A DNA stretch of 64,000 nt from Urechidicola croceus (GCF_001761325.1 NZ_CP017478.1:440001-504000), one strand, 5' to 3'. Positions 17,027-26,886 are shown, counted from the first letter of the stretch. Numbers and translations: made by a program. The notes: a model not told the origin generated them from the sequence alone.

Positions 17027-18100
17027 ATGAGAAATTCAATTAAAATTACAGCAATCGCATTCGCTTTAACAGTAATCGGATGTAACACAAAAACAGAAAC
17101 AATAACAGCAACTGATGTAGTTGAAACACCAGAAGTTGTAGAGTTAGCAGCAATTACAGCACCAAAGTCAATTGAACAAAAGAGATCAGTTGTTTTTATT
17201 GCAGGATATGATAAAGGTGGTAATACTTATTATAAAGATGCCAAGGCATATTTTGAATCTCAAAATAAAGAGGTTGTTGAAACTGCCTATTCATTACAAG
17301 AAATTATATTATGGTTGAATATTAATCATAATAACAACCCTTACTCAGAAATTCATATAGTAAATAAAAGTAAGTTGAATGAAATGTCAATTGAAACTAC
17401 AGTAAAAGGAGAAAAAGTAACCTCAGAAACTTTAAAAAATGTTCTAGCAGATGGTTCTTTACCTAAATTAAAAAATGTTTTAACTAAAGATGCAAAATTA
17501 ATATTCCACGCTTCTGGAATTGGAAATGACATTGATTTGATGGATACTTTTAAAGAGGCTTTTAAGACTGATATTGAACCATCTATAGTTTCAACATCAT
17601 TAGTAAGTGTTTTTGGAGGAAAATTCACTCCACATTATTTAGCAAAACCATATTACGGATACTATCCTACAGCAAATTCACCTGGAAGAATTGACTTGGC
17701 AAAAGAGTTTAGTAAAAAGTACGATGACTCTGATATAGATTGGTTCTCAGTTTTAGATAATGAAAGCGAAAAATATCAGGGTGATATATATACTTATAAA
17801 TTTAATGTGCCAGTAAAGTGGGAGTTTGATTATGAAAATGAAGAAGAAATACCAAGTTTTAGAACTCTTGAAGAAATGTATGATTGGATGAAAGAGAACC
17901 AAGAAATTGCTAAAGATTTAGAGCAAATGAATATTCCAATTCAAAAATTCAGATGGTTTGAAACTGTAAAAGGAAATAAATTAATAATTAAAGGCAAATC
18001 AACAGTTGTGGTAGTTTTGGAACCAGTTATGAGTCCTGCTTACCCTCAGGAATATATGACTCCAACAATTGACAATTTGAGACTGTTTGATACCTTATAA
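17027..18100 (+). CDS. Lipoprotein of unknown function
   Basis: 357 residues. The N-terminus MRNSIKITAIAFALTVIGC gives a lipobox with C19, followed by a threonine/valine-rich linker. The soluble part contains VVFIAGYDKGGNTYYKDA, a segment IHIVNKSKLNEMSI, and LIFHASGIGNDIDLMDTF, which hint at an alpha/beta fold like a CHAT or DUF4347-type domain, but no catalytic pair is certain. The gene stands alone between its own promoter and a terminator-like hairpin, and precedes a sensor kinase operon. Confidence 0.65.
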   Translation: MRNSIKITAIAFALTVIGCNTKTETITATDVVETPEVVELAAITAPKSIEQKRSVVFIAGYDKGGNTYYKDAKAYFESQNKEVVETAYSLQEIILWLNINHNNNPYSEIHIVNKSKLNEMSIETTVKGEKVTSETLKNVLADGSLPKLKNVLTKDAKLIFHASGIGNDIDLMDTFKEAFKTDIEPSIVSTSLVSVFGGKFTPHYLAKPYYGYYPTANSPGRIDLAKEFSKKYDDSDIDWFSVLDNESEKYQGDIYTYKFNVPVKWEFDYENEEEIPSFRTLEEMYDWMKENQEIAKDLEQMNIPIQKFRWFETVKGNKLIIKGKSTVVVVLEPVMSPAYPQEYMTPTIDNLRLFDTL

Positions 18101-18130
18101 GAGTATTTTTTAGTTGATTAGTTGGGTTTT

Positions 18131-18195
18131 TGACAGGAAAGAGCACGAAAGGTTTTGTTTGAAGTATAAAATCGTCACTCTTTTCTGTCATTTTT
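18131..18195 (+). terminator. Long-loop terminator-like inverted repeat
   Basis: TGACAGGAAAGAG at 18131-18143 pairs with CTCTTTTCTGTCA at 18178-18190 (12 of 13 Watson-Crick, one G-T), with a 34-base loop and then TTTTT. It probably ends the lipoprotein transcript. The long loop is unusual. Confidence 0.55.
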
Positions 18196-18220
18196 AAAAT
18201 AAATATCAAATCTTAAGAGT

Positions 18221-18228
18221 TATATTTG
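18221..18228 (+). promoter_or_regulatory. Bacteroidota minus-7 promoter box (TATATTTG)
   Basis: Exact TAnnTTTG match 19 bases before the ATG at 18248, driving the sensor kinase/response regulator pair. Confidence 0.6.
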
Positions 18229-18247
18229 TCTAATTGCCTACGATTAT

Positions 18248-20974
18248 ATGTGTACATTCATTAAAAAAATCACATTCTTTTCTATTATGTTTTCTGCAGT
18301 TGTTTTATACTCGCAGAATTATCATTTTGATATATATTCATTAAAAGAAGGGTTACCACAATCGCAAGTAAACGATGTTGTTCAAGATGAGATTGGTTAT
18401 TTGTGGGTTGCAACAAATGGTGGAGGAGTAGCACAATTTGATGGGAAGCAATTTTTTATTTGGAATAAAAAGAGTGGATTAATTTCTAATTATATAACTT
18501 CATTGTACACAGAGTATAACTCAATTTATATTGGAACTCGGGATGGGTTGTCGGTTAAACTTAAAAGTAAGGTAACAAACTATAAGAGCCCAAAAATCAA
18601 CAGTATACATAAAAATGAAAATGATATATACCTAGCAACAAATAAAGGTGTTAGGAGATATTTTGAAAATGTAGGGGTACAATTGGTTAGTCTTTCAAAA
18701 GAATTGGATAATGCAGTAATTCATACTATTTTTTTTGATGGAAATTTATTTTGGCTTGATTCAAATGTTGGAATTTTTAAATTATCTAGTTTAGAGAGTA
18801 ACACTGAAATTGAAAAAGTAAAGTCTTCTGAATACCCTAAGTTGAATAATGATGAGATGAGTATATCTTCCATTTTAGAAGAAAATAAACTTCGAAGTTC
18901 TGATGTAAATAAAATATATAAAGATAAGCAGTCTAATATATGGATAGGTAGTACCAAGGGGCTGTTTAAATTGTCTCAAAACAAATTTGAGCATAGTTTA
19001 CTTGGCAATAGGATTAAGTCTGTTTACAAGGCAGGTAATTCAATAATAGTTTCAAATTCTGAAAGAGGATTAGTGAAAATTGATTCATTGGGTGTTCATA
19101 AAATTAAAAGTGTAAATCTTAAAATAAACTCAATCTCAGGAAAAGACAGCATTATTTTTGCCGGAAGTGACAAATCAGTTTTTGTATTAAACTCATTGAA
19201 ATTAATAGATACGTTAAATTTTGAATTTAAAATTAAGAAATTACTTGTTCAAAATGATAAAATATGGGTTGCCACTCAAAATCATGGAGTTGTAAGTTTC
19301 AATTATGATTTAAAAACAGGGAGTGTTATAAATTATTATAATTACTCTAAAACGGATGGTGTATATGATTTAAAAATTAACGATATTCAACTAGATCGTT
19401 TAGAGAGACTTTGGTATGTTACTAAGGATGGATTTTTAGGTTATATCGATAAAAATATAGTAAAACACTTAGGAAAACCATTACCCACTAACTCTAATAT
19501 AGGGTCAATTGTATTTCATGGTACTAAATTGTTTTTGGGAACTCAAGGAAGTGGAGTTTGGTGGTCAGAAGTTGCTGAAGAATTGAATTTTGTAAGATTA
19601 ACAGGTCAAAAAAAGTTATTTTCTCAGAACATATATCAAATGATATTTGATCAATATCAAAATCTTTGGATAGGAACTCAGAGTGGAATAGATAAGATTG
19701 AGTTAGATAATTCTACTCAAATCAACAATATATTTCATTTTGGTAAAAGCGAAGGTTTTATAGGGGTTGAAGTAACAGAAAATACAATAGCATCAGGAGA
19801 TGATGGTAATATTTGGTTTGGAACGGTAAATGGTTTGACAAAATTACCATCAGAAAGTTCTGTTAAAAATGATGAAAAACCAGTCCTTTATTTTGAAGAT
19901 ATCGAAGTTGTTTACAATAGTATTGATACAATAAATTATAATGATTGGATTAATTCTTCTAAAAAACTCAACTTAAAACCAACAGACAATCATATAGCTT
20001 TTTCGTTAAAAACTGTTGATTTAAATCACCCAAAAGATGTCGAGTATAGATGGAGAATGAGCACTAAAGAATGGAGTGGTTGGTCTAAAGATACTAAGTA
20101 TAATTTTCCAAGTTTAGAGTCGGGTAATTATACTTTTGAAGCGCAGTCAAGAACGTTAAATTTTAATGAAAGCAACCCTATATTATTTAATTTTTCAATA
20201 GGTAAACCTTTAGTTCAAAAGTTATGGTTTAAATTAATGGTAATCAGTTTTTTAATTTTTATAGGGTTATACTTTATACTGAGTTATTTTAATAGGGTTA
20301 AGCAAAGAAATTTAGAAATCAAAGAACGTTTAGAACTAGAAAATAATTTATTGTCGTTAGAGCAAAAAGCATTGCGATTGCAAATGAATCCACACTTCAT
20401 TTTTAATGTTTTAAATGGTATAAAATCGATGGGTTCAAGTGATTCAAGTAAAATGAATTCAACAATAAATAAGTTTGCTTCTTTACTTAGGTTAACACTA
20501 AATAATTCTCGACAAGATACTATTTCACTTAGTGAAGAAATTACTACTTTAAAAAATTATATAGAAGTAGAGCAATTAATGACTGAAAAGAAATTTAATT
20601 ATTCAATTGATGTGAAATCTGATATCGATACAGAAGAAATTTTAATTCCACCTATGCTAATTCAACCATTTGTTGAAAATGCAATTCGACATGGAATTTT
20701 GCCAAATAATAAAATTGGGGAATTGGGCATTAATTTTGAAGTTAAAGAAGAGCAACTTCATTGCATTATAGAAGATAACGGTGTAGGTGTTTATCAGTCT
20801 CAAATGAATAAAAGTAAAACAGATCATCAATCTATGGCTTTACAAGTAACTAAAGAGCGAGTTGAATCAATTTCAGGTAAGGGTTCATTTAGAATTGAAG
20901 AAATAATAGATGAGGATAATTCTGTTAAGGGCACAAGAGTTCTATTTAAAATACCATTAGTAACAGATTTTTAA
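18248..20974 (+). CDS. Two-component-regulator-propeller sensor histidine kinase (LytS type)
   Basis: 908 residues. The signal peptide ends near VVLYSQ. The periplasmic part has propeller repeats typified by GLPQSQVNDVVQDEIGYLWV and NLWIGTQSGI, then a Y_Y_Y domain (VEYRWRMSTKEWSGW). One transmembrane helix is near 660-680. The cytoplasmic His_kinase domain carries the phosphoacceptor H716 in LQMNPHFIFNVLNGI, followed by a HATPase with PPMLIQPFVENAIRHG and IEDNGVGV. It probably senses an extracellular signal and passes phosphate to the LytTR regulator six bases downstream. Similar sensors in Bacteroidota often control glycan or cell-surface genes. Confidence 0.92.
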   Translation: MCTFIKKITFFSIMFSAVVLYSQNYHFDIYSLKEGLPQSQVNDVVQDEIGYLWVATNGGGVAQFDGKQFFIWNKKSGLISNYITSLYTEYNSIYIGTRDGLSVKLKSKVTNYKSPKINSIHKNENDIYLATNKGVRRYFENVGVQLVSLSKELDNAVIHTIFFDGNLFWLDSNVGIFKLSSLESNTEIEKVKSSEYPKLNNDEMSISSILEENKLRSSDVNKIYKDKQSNIWIGSTKGLFKLSQNKFEHSLLGNRIKSVYKAGNSIIVSNSERGLVKIDSLGVHKIKSVNLKINSISGKDSIIFAGSDKSVFVLNSLKLIDTLNFEFKIKKLLVQNDKIWVATQNHGVVSFNYDLKTGSVINYYNYSKTDGVYDLKINDIQLDRLERLWYVTKDGFLGYIDKNIVKHLGKPLPTNSNIGSIVFHGTKLFLGTQGSGVWWSEVAEELNFVRLTGQKKLFSQNIYQMIFDQYQNLWIGTQSGIDKIELDNSTQINNIFHFGKSEGFIGVEVTENTIASGDDGNIWFGTVNGLTKLPSESSVKNDEKPVLYFEDIEVVYNSIDTINYNDWINSSKKLNLKPTDNHIAFSLKTVDLNHPKDVEYRWRMSTKEWSGWSKDTKYNFPSLESGNYTFEAQSRTLNFNESNPILFNFSIGKPLVQKLWFKLMVISFLIFIGLYFILSYFNRVKQRNLEIKERLELENNLLSLEQKALRLQMNPHFIFNVLNGIKSMGSSDSSKMNSTINKFASLLRLTLNNSRQDTISLSEEITTLKNYIEVEQLMTEKKFNYSIDVKSDIDTEEILIPPMLIQPFVENAIRHGILPNNKIGELGINFEVKEEQLHCIIEDNGVGVYQSQMNKSKTDHQSMALQVTKERVESISGKGSFRIEEIIDEDNSVKGTRVLFKIPLVTDF

Positions 20975-20980
20975 ATAATT

Positions 20981-21733
20981 ATGATAACAACAGTTTTAAT
21001 TGATGATATGCCTACTGCGCTGCAGTTATTAAAATCAGATTTGGAGTCTAAACATTCTGAAATTAAAATAATTGGAACTGCAAAAAGTGTGGTAGAGGGT
21101 GCAAAACTATTAAGAACCGTTTCTCCTGATATTTTATTTTTAGATATTATGTTAGGTGATGGTACTGGTTTTGACTTGTTGGAAATTTTACCAGAGTTAA
21201 ATTCTAAAGTTATATTTGTTACTGCAAGCGATGAATATGCTATACGGGCATTTAAGTTTGCTGCAATAGATTATATACTCAAACCTTATTCTGATGAAGA
21301 ATTGGCTTCAGCAATTGAGAAGGCAAAAAAACAACTCATTCCAGATAGTGAGCAATTAGGGATACTTCGAGATACTTTAAGTGAGCCTAATAAAAAGCCT
21401 AAAAAGATTTCACTGCATACATTAGAAAAAATCAGTGTTGTTGATTTAGATGACATTATACGTTGTCAATCTGATAGTAATAATACAATCTTTTACTTAA
21501 AAGGTGGTCAAAAAATATTTGTAACGAAAACCTTGAAGTATTTTGCTGATATGCTTAAGAGCTATGAGTTTATTCGTGTACATCAAAGTCACTTAATAAA
21601 TTTACAGTACGTCAAAGAATTTATTAAAACAGACGGAGGATATCTCATATTAAAAAATAAAGATAATGTACCTGTTTCTGTTCGAAAAAGGGCAGAGGTA
21701 ATGGAAATTTTATCAGGTATTAATAAAAATTAA
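20981..21733 (+). CDS. LytTR-type response regulator
   Basis: 250 residues. The receiver domain has acidic residues in LIDDM, the phosphoacceptor D55 in DILFLDIML, and the conserved lysine in YILKPY. The C-terminal LytTR DNA-binding domain contains IRCQSDSNNTIFYL and FIRVHQSHLINLQYVKEF. It forms an operon with the LytS-type kinase (6-base gap). Its targets may include the glycoside hydrolases that follow on the other strand, but no LytTR direct-repeat site was identified. Confidence 0.92.
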   Translation: MITTVLIDDMPTALQLLKSDLESKHSEIKIIGTAKSVVEGAKLLRTVSPDILFLDIMLGDGTGFDLLEILPELNSKVIFVTASDEYAIRAFKFAAIDYILKPYSDEELASAIEKAKKQLIPDSEQLGILRDTLSEPNKKPKKISLHTLEKISVVDLDDIIRCQSDSNNTIFYLKGGQKIFVTKTLKYFADMLKSYEFIRVHQSHLINLQYVKEFIKTDGGYLILKNKDNVPVSVRKRAEVMEILSGINKN

Positions 21734-21739
21734 ACTGTT

Positions 21740-22901
21740 TTATTTTGTTGGAACGTCTAAAATTGCATTAAATGCTGGTTTTGGCTTTTTGTTTCTGTCA
21801 TAAAGTAATGTGTAGTTTGTTCTATCTGCTATAGGGTATCCATTTTTCCATGACATTCCATCATGAACTCCCCAAAAGGTAACGCGATCAATCTTATCTC
21901 GTTTTTCATAAAATATTTCAAATAACTCAGCATAACGGTCTGCAAGTTCTTGCTGAACATTTTTAGGTAATCCTTTTGTATAAGGATCTAAATATTCTTT
22001 AAATTCTTCTAGTTGATATTGGGGGGTGAAGCATACCAGTTCCAATAATTTGCCCTTCTTTAGTTAGTGGTAAGACATCAATATCCAATTCGGTAATCAT
22101 CACTTTTACTCCAAGAGAGGCAAATGAATCTATGGCTGCTTCTATATATTCATTTTTAGGATAATTTAATCCCCAGTGCCCTTGAATTCCAACTCCATCA
22201 ATACGAATACCTTCCTTTTGTAAAATTCGCACAAGTCTCATTATGCCATCTCTTTTTTCTGGTCGCCATGCGTTAAAGTCATTGTAGTATAATTCTGTAT
22301 TTGGAGCATATTTACTAGCGTATTTAAAAGAAAGTTTTATTAATTCATCTCCACTTCCAATACCATTTACCCAAGTAGTTGGCCTGTAAGATCCATCGTT
22401 GTCAATTACTTCATTTACAACATCCCAAGCATGAACTTTTCCAGCGTACCTACCTGCAATAGTTTCAATATGGCTTCTTAAACGTTCTTTTTGTGCTTCA
22501 TTTGTATTTGGATTTCCATTTTCATCTTGAAAAAACCACGAAGGAGTTTGATTGTGCCAAACCAAAGTGTGTCCTACGATAAACATATTATTTTCTTTTC
22601 CGAAATTCACAAAATCATCAGCAGGGTCAAAGTTATAAACTCCTGGTTTTGGATTGATTGGAGCAGCTTTCATAACATTTTCGGCTGTGATAGTGTTGAA
22701 TTGTTTTTTGATGATGTCTACTGAAGCCTTATCAGTTCCTGAAACTATAGATTCGTTAATAGCGCTACCTATTTTGAAGGCATTCAAATAAGTTTTACTA
22801 AGAGTATGTGTTGTATTTGTGTTTTTAATAGAGTTAATTTCGGTTTTTCTACAACTTAAGTAGAGTAGAGGGATACAAACAAAGAGAATATACTTTTTCA
22901 T
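21740..22901 (-). pseudogene. GH10 endo-1,4-beta-xylanase, frameshifted in a C homopolymer
   Basis: Two overlapping frames together encode a full GH10 enzyme. The first (from 22901) begins with a lipoprotein signal (LLYLSC, C17) and has WHNQTPSW, the acid/base E164 in WDVVNEV and the nucleophile E271 in MITELDID. It then leaves frame at a run of six C (plus-strand G at 22021-22026). The second frame supplies QYQLEEFKEYL, FWGVHDGMSWKNGYP and the C-terminal end. Five C instead of six would restore GMLHPQYQLEEF. The gene is either recently broken or carries a sequencing error. Both catalytic residues precede the shift, but the last barrel strands would be lost. Confidence 0.88.
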
Positions 22902-23055
22902 TTTAAGTTGGTTTAGTAATCAACTAAATTATGAATTAATTGGCTAATCTGTTTATAGAATTATTTTAAAGTTTGTTAAGTGCCTTTTATTAAAAAAAAA
23001 TGGCATCAACTATAAGTTTGATGCCATTTAAAAGTATTTGGGGAACTTTAATTTT

Positions 23056-24864
23056 TTAGTTACATGAGCCAATTAAAGCCCATACTTGCCATTGTCCTGA
23101 ATTTGATTCTGGATTTTGGTTACTTGTGTACCATTTATTTTCATAAATATTTCCGTTGTATGAAACTTGAGTTCCTTCAACTGAATAAACGGTAGAAGCA
23201 GACCATGTTTGAATACCTGAACAGTCACTTGAGCTTCCGCTTGTGTCACCACCAGTTGATCCTCCAGTATCACCACCAGTTGATCCTCCAGTATCACCAC
23301 CAGTTGATCCTCCTGAGTTTCCAGATGTGTTTACAACACAACTTTCTCCATTTTCCCATCCCCAGCCATCACCGTCAGGGTCAGATGAAGCATCGCAACA
23401 ATAAGAATAGCCATTATCCGCTGTTCCACAGCCATTTCCTGTTGTGTCTCCTCCAGTACTTCCTCCTGTGTCTCCTCCGGTATTTCCACCAGTACTTCCA
23501 TTTGAAAATTCTATATATCCACCACAATGTAGCCACTCACTGTAAGAGCCTCCGCAATCACCATCTTGCCAAACTCCTGTATTTGTTGCTTGATCTTCGG
23601 CTTGAAGTGTTGTACCGTCAATAATCACATAATCTACTTGTAAATCTCTATCACCTTGATCGTTTGTTAATGCAACTTGAACTGTGCCTGATCCACTTAC
23701 TGAATAGTTTTGGTAACTAGAAGATACTGTATGAGTTGCTACTACATTACCATTTACTCTTATTTCCATTTGCTCATCACCAACAACGCCTTTGGCTCTT
23801 ACGGTAATGTTTCCACTTCCGGTATCTCCTCCAGTGTTGCCACCAGTATTTCCACCAGTATTTCCTCCGGTATTTCCACCGCCAGTACCAGAAAGTTTAT
23901 TTATTATTGTACTCATGTAAGATCCAGCAGAAAAAGAAGTTGCTGATGGGTTGTCTACCCATCTAGGAGAAGCCATATTCATTTCTCCACCGTCTCCATT
24001 CCATGCCCATCCAAGAATTGACCATCCTTTAGATTTTGCATGATCAACTAAACCAGACCAGTCAGCATCACCTTCGTTTCCGCTACCAAATTCTCCGATA
24101 ATACATGGTACGCCAGAAGTTGCTAAATAATCTAAATCAGAATTGTTTAGCCAATGTCCAGCAGCAACATTATATGCGCTAGGGTAAATGTGAGCAGAAA
24201 ATGCAATATTACTATCATTAATACTGCTTACTGCGTCTGCTGCAGTGTGAGTTTCTTGTCCATATCCTGGAATATCTATAATAATGATTCCGTTGTAAAC
24301 TTGACGTACTTTAGAAATTGCACTATTGTAAGCAGAAGCAAATGCGCTTACGCTAAGGTCGTGACTTCCCCATTCATTCATTAAATTTACTGTTATTGGT
24401 CCACTAGCAGAAAGTGTTGAGTAGTTTTGTACCCACCAATTTGCAGCAGCATCTAAATAACTAGCATTATCTTCTCCTAATTGATCAGATTCATGGTATG
24501 TTGCTACTACTGAGTATCCGTTTTCATGTGCTTCGCTAATCCAACGTGCACCTTGAGAAACTCTATCTGGCTCAATTTCAATCCTTAATGTTTCTATGTC
24601 TGGGTATTGTTTCATTAGATTCCATCCAATGCTTACATCTCCACTATTGTAATAAGATGGTTGTAAATTTACTCCACTTCCAATTCCAGCACTTCTGGAG
24701 GTTAATAGGTTTGGAGTGACTGCTTTTTCGGCAGTTACTGAATTTTCGGTAAAACTCGTTTCGACTTCTTCTTTAGTACAGCTAGTTAGTAGCATTGATA
24801 CAGATATGGTCATTGCTAAACCGCATCTTAGAAGTCCCTTAAAATAATTTGTTTGGGTGTTCAT
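23056..24864 (-). CDS. Multi-modular GH5 glycanase lipoprotein with CBM60-, CBM10- and CBM5/12-like modules
   Basis: 602 residues. The lipobox is LLTSC (C29). The GH5 catalytic domain spans about 55-325, with acid/base E164 in VNLMNEWG and nucleophile E258 in CIIGEFGSG. A (GGNT)n linker precedes a CBM60-like module at about 353-457 (ITVRAKGVVGDEQMEIRVNG). A CBM10-like module with GWGWENGESC follows at about 478-512, then a CBM5/12 module at about 548-602 (WSASTVYSVEGTQVSYNGNI). GH5 specificity could be mannanase or cellulase. Together with the GH10 gene this suggests hemicellulose degradation. Linkers are encoded by DNA tandem repeats. Confidence 0.87.
   Translation of the reverse strand: MNTQTNYFKGLLRCGLAMTISVSMLLTSCTKEEVETSFTENSVTAEKAVTPNLLTSRSAGIGSGVNLQPSYYNSGDVSIGWNLMKQYPDIETLRIEIEPDRVSQGARWISEAHENGYSVVATYHESDQLGEDNASYLDAAANWWVQNYSTLSASGPITVNLMNEWGSHDLSVSAFASAYNSAISKVRQVYNGIIIIDIPGYGQETHTAADAVSSINDSNIAFSAHIYPSAYNVAAGHWLNNSDLDYLATSGVPCIIGEFGSGNEGDADWSGLVDHAKSKGWSILGWAWNGDGGEMNMASPRWVDNPSATSFSAGSYMSTIINKLSGTGGGNTGGNTGGNTGGNTGGDTGSGNITVRAKGVVGDEQMEIRVNGNVVATHTVSSSYQNYSVSGSGTVQVALTNDQGDRDLQVDYVIIDGTTLQAEDQATNTGVWQDGDCGGSYSEWLHCGGYIEFSNGSTGGNTGGDTGGSTGGDTTGNGCGTADNGYSYCCDASSDPDGDGWGWENGESCVVNTSGNSGGSTGGDTGGSTGGDTGGSTGGDTSGSSSDCSGIQTWSASTVYSVEGTQVSYNGNIYENKWYTSNQNPESNSGQWQVWALIGSCN
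23246..23313 (-). repeat. 24-bp tandem repeat encoding a GGSTGGDT linker
   Basis: About 2.8 copies of a 24-base unit (TCACCACCAGTTGATCCTCC plus AGTA) lie in frame in the GH5 gene and encode a Gly/Thr/Ser/Asp linker. Copy number could change by slippage without breaking the frame. Confidence 0.75.
23821..23883 (-). repeat. 12-bp tandem repeat encoding a GGNT linker
   Basis: About five imperfect copies of a 12-base unit related to TTTCCACCAGTA encode GGNTGGNT between the GH5 domain and the CBM60-like module. Confidence 0.7.
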
Positions 24865-24914
24865 AAAATAGTTATTTAGTTAATTGTTTGATTTAAATAG
24901 TTCTTGCAAACTAC

Positions 24915-24947
24915 CTAAAACGTTTTAGTTAATTGTTGACAAAAATA
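24915..24947 (-). promoter_or_regulatory. GH5 promoter with a perfect palindromic operator
   Basis: The minus strand has an exact minus-7 box TATTTTTG at 24947-24940. Just downstream, where transcription begins, is the perfect 14-bp palindrome CTAAAACGTTTTAG (24915-24928). Its CG centre is typical of LacI-type operators, though no LacI gene is in the window. The position fits repression of the GH5 gene. Confidence 0.55.
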
Positions 24948-24968
24948 AAGATAGACTTAACAATTTAG

Positions 24969-25168
24969 TGATATTATTTTATCATTTAGTTAAAATATTA
25001 TAACAAAGAGTTAAGATAGTACACAAATATTTAAACTTAAACTATACTTTATTATTTAATTTTAAATATTAACTAACTGTTTATCAGTTAATTAAAGCGA
25101 TTAAAATATGAATTATTCTATAGGTTGATAATAAATGTACTTTTATTGATATTATTTTATCAATAAAA
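24969..25168. promoter_or_regulatory. Two copies of TGATATTATTTTATCA in the GH5-GH32 divergent region
   Basis: The same 16-base sequence occurs at 24969-24984 and 25147-25162. The second copy lies within a larger palindrome with perfect 11-bp arms (TTTTATTGATA at 25141-25151, TATCAATAAAA at 25158-25168). The 418-base stretch between the divergent GH5 and GH32 genes holds no gene, so these are probably regulator sites shared by both. Confidence 0.5.
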
Positions 25169-25282
25169 TTTATTATTTTAAAATTCAAACATTAATATGA
25201 GGAAAATTTACACTAATAACTTGTTTTTAGCATATGACTTATAATAGTTAAATTTACTTTTTAACTTTTATGATATATTAAC

Positions 25283-26881
25283 ATGAAAAATTTATTTATT
25301 TATTTTCTATTCTTTCTATTTTTAATTTTTGGTGGTTGTAAGAAGTCAAAAAATATAAAAGAATTATCAATTAATGGTAAGTCTATATTGAATGAAGAAT
25401 CTTTATATCGACCAGATTTTCATTTCACTCCAAAGGCTAATTGGATGAATGATCCAAATGGGCTATTTTATTATAGAGGAATTTATCATATGTATTTTCA
25501 GTATTACCCTGAAGGAAATGTTTGGGGACCTATGCACTGGGGACATGCTATAAGTAAGGATTTAGTTAATTGGGAAGAAAAAGAAATTGCATTATATCCA
25601 GATTCTTTGGGTTATATTTTTTCAGGTAGTGCTGTAGTTGATATTCATAATACTTCTGGGTTTGGAACTTTAGAAAATCCGCCTATAGTTGCTATGTATA
25701 CATATCATGATATGCCTGCAGAAAAAGCAGGGAAGGTAGATTATCAAACGCAAGCAATTGCATATTCACTAGATGATGGTTATACGTGGACAAAATATGA
25801 AGGAAATCCAGTGATAAAAAATCCTGGAATTAATAATTTTAGAGATCCAAAAGTCTCATGGGATTCTATTAATAATAGTTGGTTAATGACTTTGGCAACA
25901 ACAGACGAAAACTTTATTTACCGTTCTGATGATTTGATTAACTGGACCTTATTACAAAAATTTGGAGAAGGATTAGGGGCTAAGGGAGTATGGGAATGCC
26001 CAGATTTTTTTCCAATGAAAGTTGAAGGAACTGATGAAACAAAATGGGTTTTGTTACAAAACTTAAATCCTGGAGGTTTAAATGGAGGTTCAGGTATTCA
26101 ATATTTTATTGGAGACTTTGACGGAACTACTTTTACATTAGATCCATCTTTTGAAAAGGATTTGGAATTGCAAAAGGCAATTTGGTTGGACTATGGACGT
26201 GATAATTATGCTGGAGTTACTTGGTCAAATATTCCTGATAGTGATGGTAGAAAATTATTTATTGGTTGGATGTCAAATTGGGATTATGCACAAGTTGTAC
26301 CTACCAAAAAATGGAGAAGTGCAATGACGCTAGCTCGAGAATTGAAATTAGTTAAAAATAATAATCAATATAGAGTATACTCTAACCCAGTAAAAGAATT
26401 AGATGACAATATTTCTAAAACAATAAATCAAAAACCAGTAAAAACTTCTGATGAAGTTTTGATTGGAGAAGGTCAAGATATTGATTTTAATCGTGTAAAA
26501 ATTGAATTTAGAATACCAAATATTAATCAAGCGAAATATGTATTTACATTGTTTAATTCTGTAAATGAAAAAGTGATTTTTGGTTATGATAATGTAAAAA
26601 AAGAGTTTTTCTCTGATCGATCTAAAGCGGGTGATTTATCATTTTCAGATAAGTTTGGAGCAACACAAACCATTGTTCCAATATATGATGATGTATATAA
26701 CGAACTTAAAGTAGAACTTGTTTTAGATAAAACATCATTTGAAGTATTTTACAATGATGGAAAATCTTCAATGACTGAGATTTTCTTCTTATCAGAACCG
26801 CTTACAGGTGTGTCAGTCCATGCAAACGGAAATGAATTTGAACTTAGTGATATAAAAATTAGTCAATTGAAGTTTGATTAA
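25283..26881 (+). CDS. GH32 fructan hydrolase (levanase/inulinase-like) lipoprotein
   Basis: 532 residues. The lipobox FGGC gives C19. The five-blade propeller begins with FHFTPKANWMNDPNGL, whose D57 is the nucleophile. NNFRDPKV holds the transition-state aspartate, and WECPDFF holds the acid/base glutamate. A C-terminal beta-sandwich follows (residues about 390-530). GH32 enzymes hydrolyse levan, inulin or sucrose. The lipoprotein form suggests outer-membrane display. No SusC/SusD or fructokinase gene is adjacent. The upstream region carries palindromic sites shared with the GH5 gene. Confidence 0.93.
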   Translation: MKNLFIYFLFFLFLIFGGCKKSKNIKELSINGKSILNEESLYRPDFHFTPKANWMNDPNGLFYYRGIYHMYFQYYPEGNVWGPMHWGHAISKDLVNWEEKEIALYPDSLGYIFSGSAVVDIHNTSGFGTLENPPIVAMYTYHDMPAEKAGKVDYQTQAIAYSLDDGYTWTKYEGNPVIKNPGINNFRDPKVSWDSINNSWLMTLATTDENFIYRSDDLINWTLLQKFGEGLGAKGVWECPDFFPMKVEGTDETKWVLLQNLNPGGLNGGSGIQYFIGDFDGTTFTLDPSFEKDLELQKAIWLDYGRDNYAGVTWSNIPDSDGRKLFIGWMSNWDYAQVVPTKKWRSAMTLARELKLVKNNNQYRVYSNPVKELDDNISKTINQKPVKTSDEVLIGEGQDIDFNRVKIEFRIPNINQAKYVFTLFNSVNEKVIFGYDNVKKEFFSDRSKAGDLSFSDKFGATQTIVPIYDDVYNELKVELVLDKTSFEVFYNDGKSSMTEIFFLSEPLTGVSVHANGNEFELSDIKISQLKFD

Positions 26882-26886
26882 TTATT

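Noticed and set aside
23205-24384. Long frames on the plus strand opposite the GH5 gene
   Set aside because: They mirror the low-complexity linker and codon bias of the GH5 gene and have no independent support.
25197-25244. Short frame beginning MRKIYTNN between GH5 and GH32
   Set aside because: Only about 15 codons with no support; more likely part of the leader or regulatory region.
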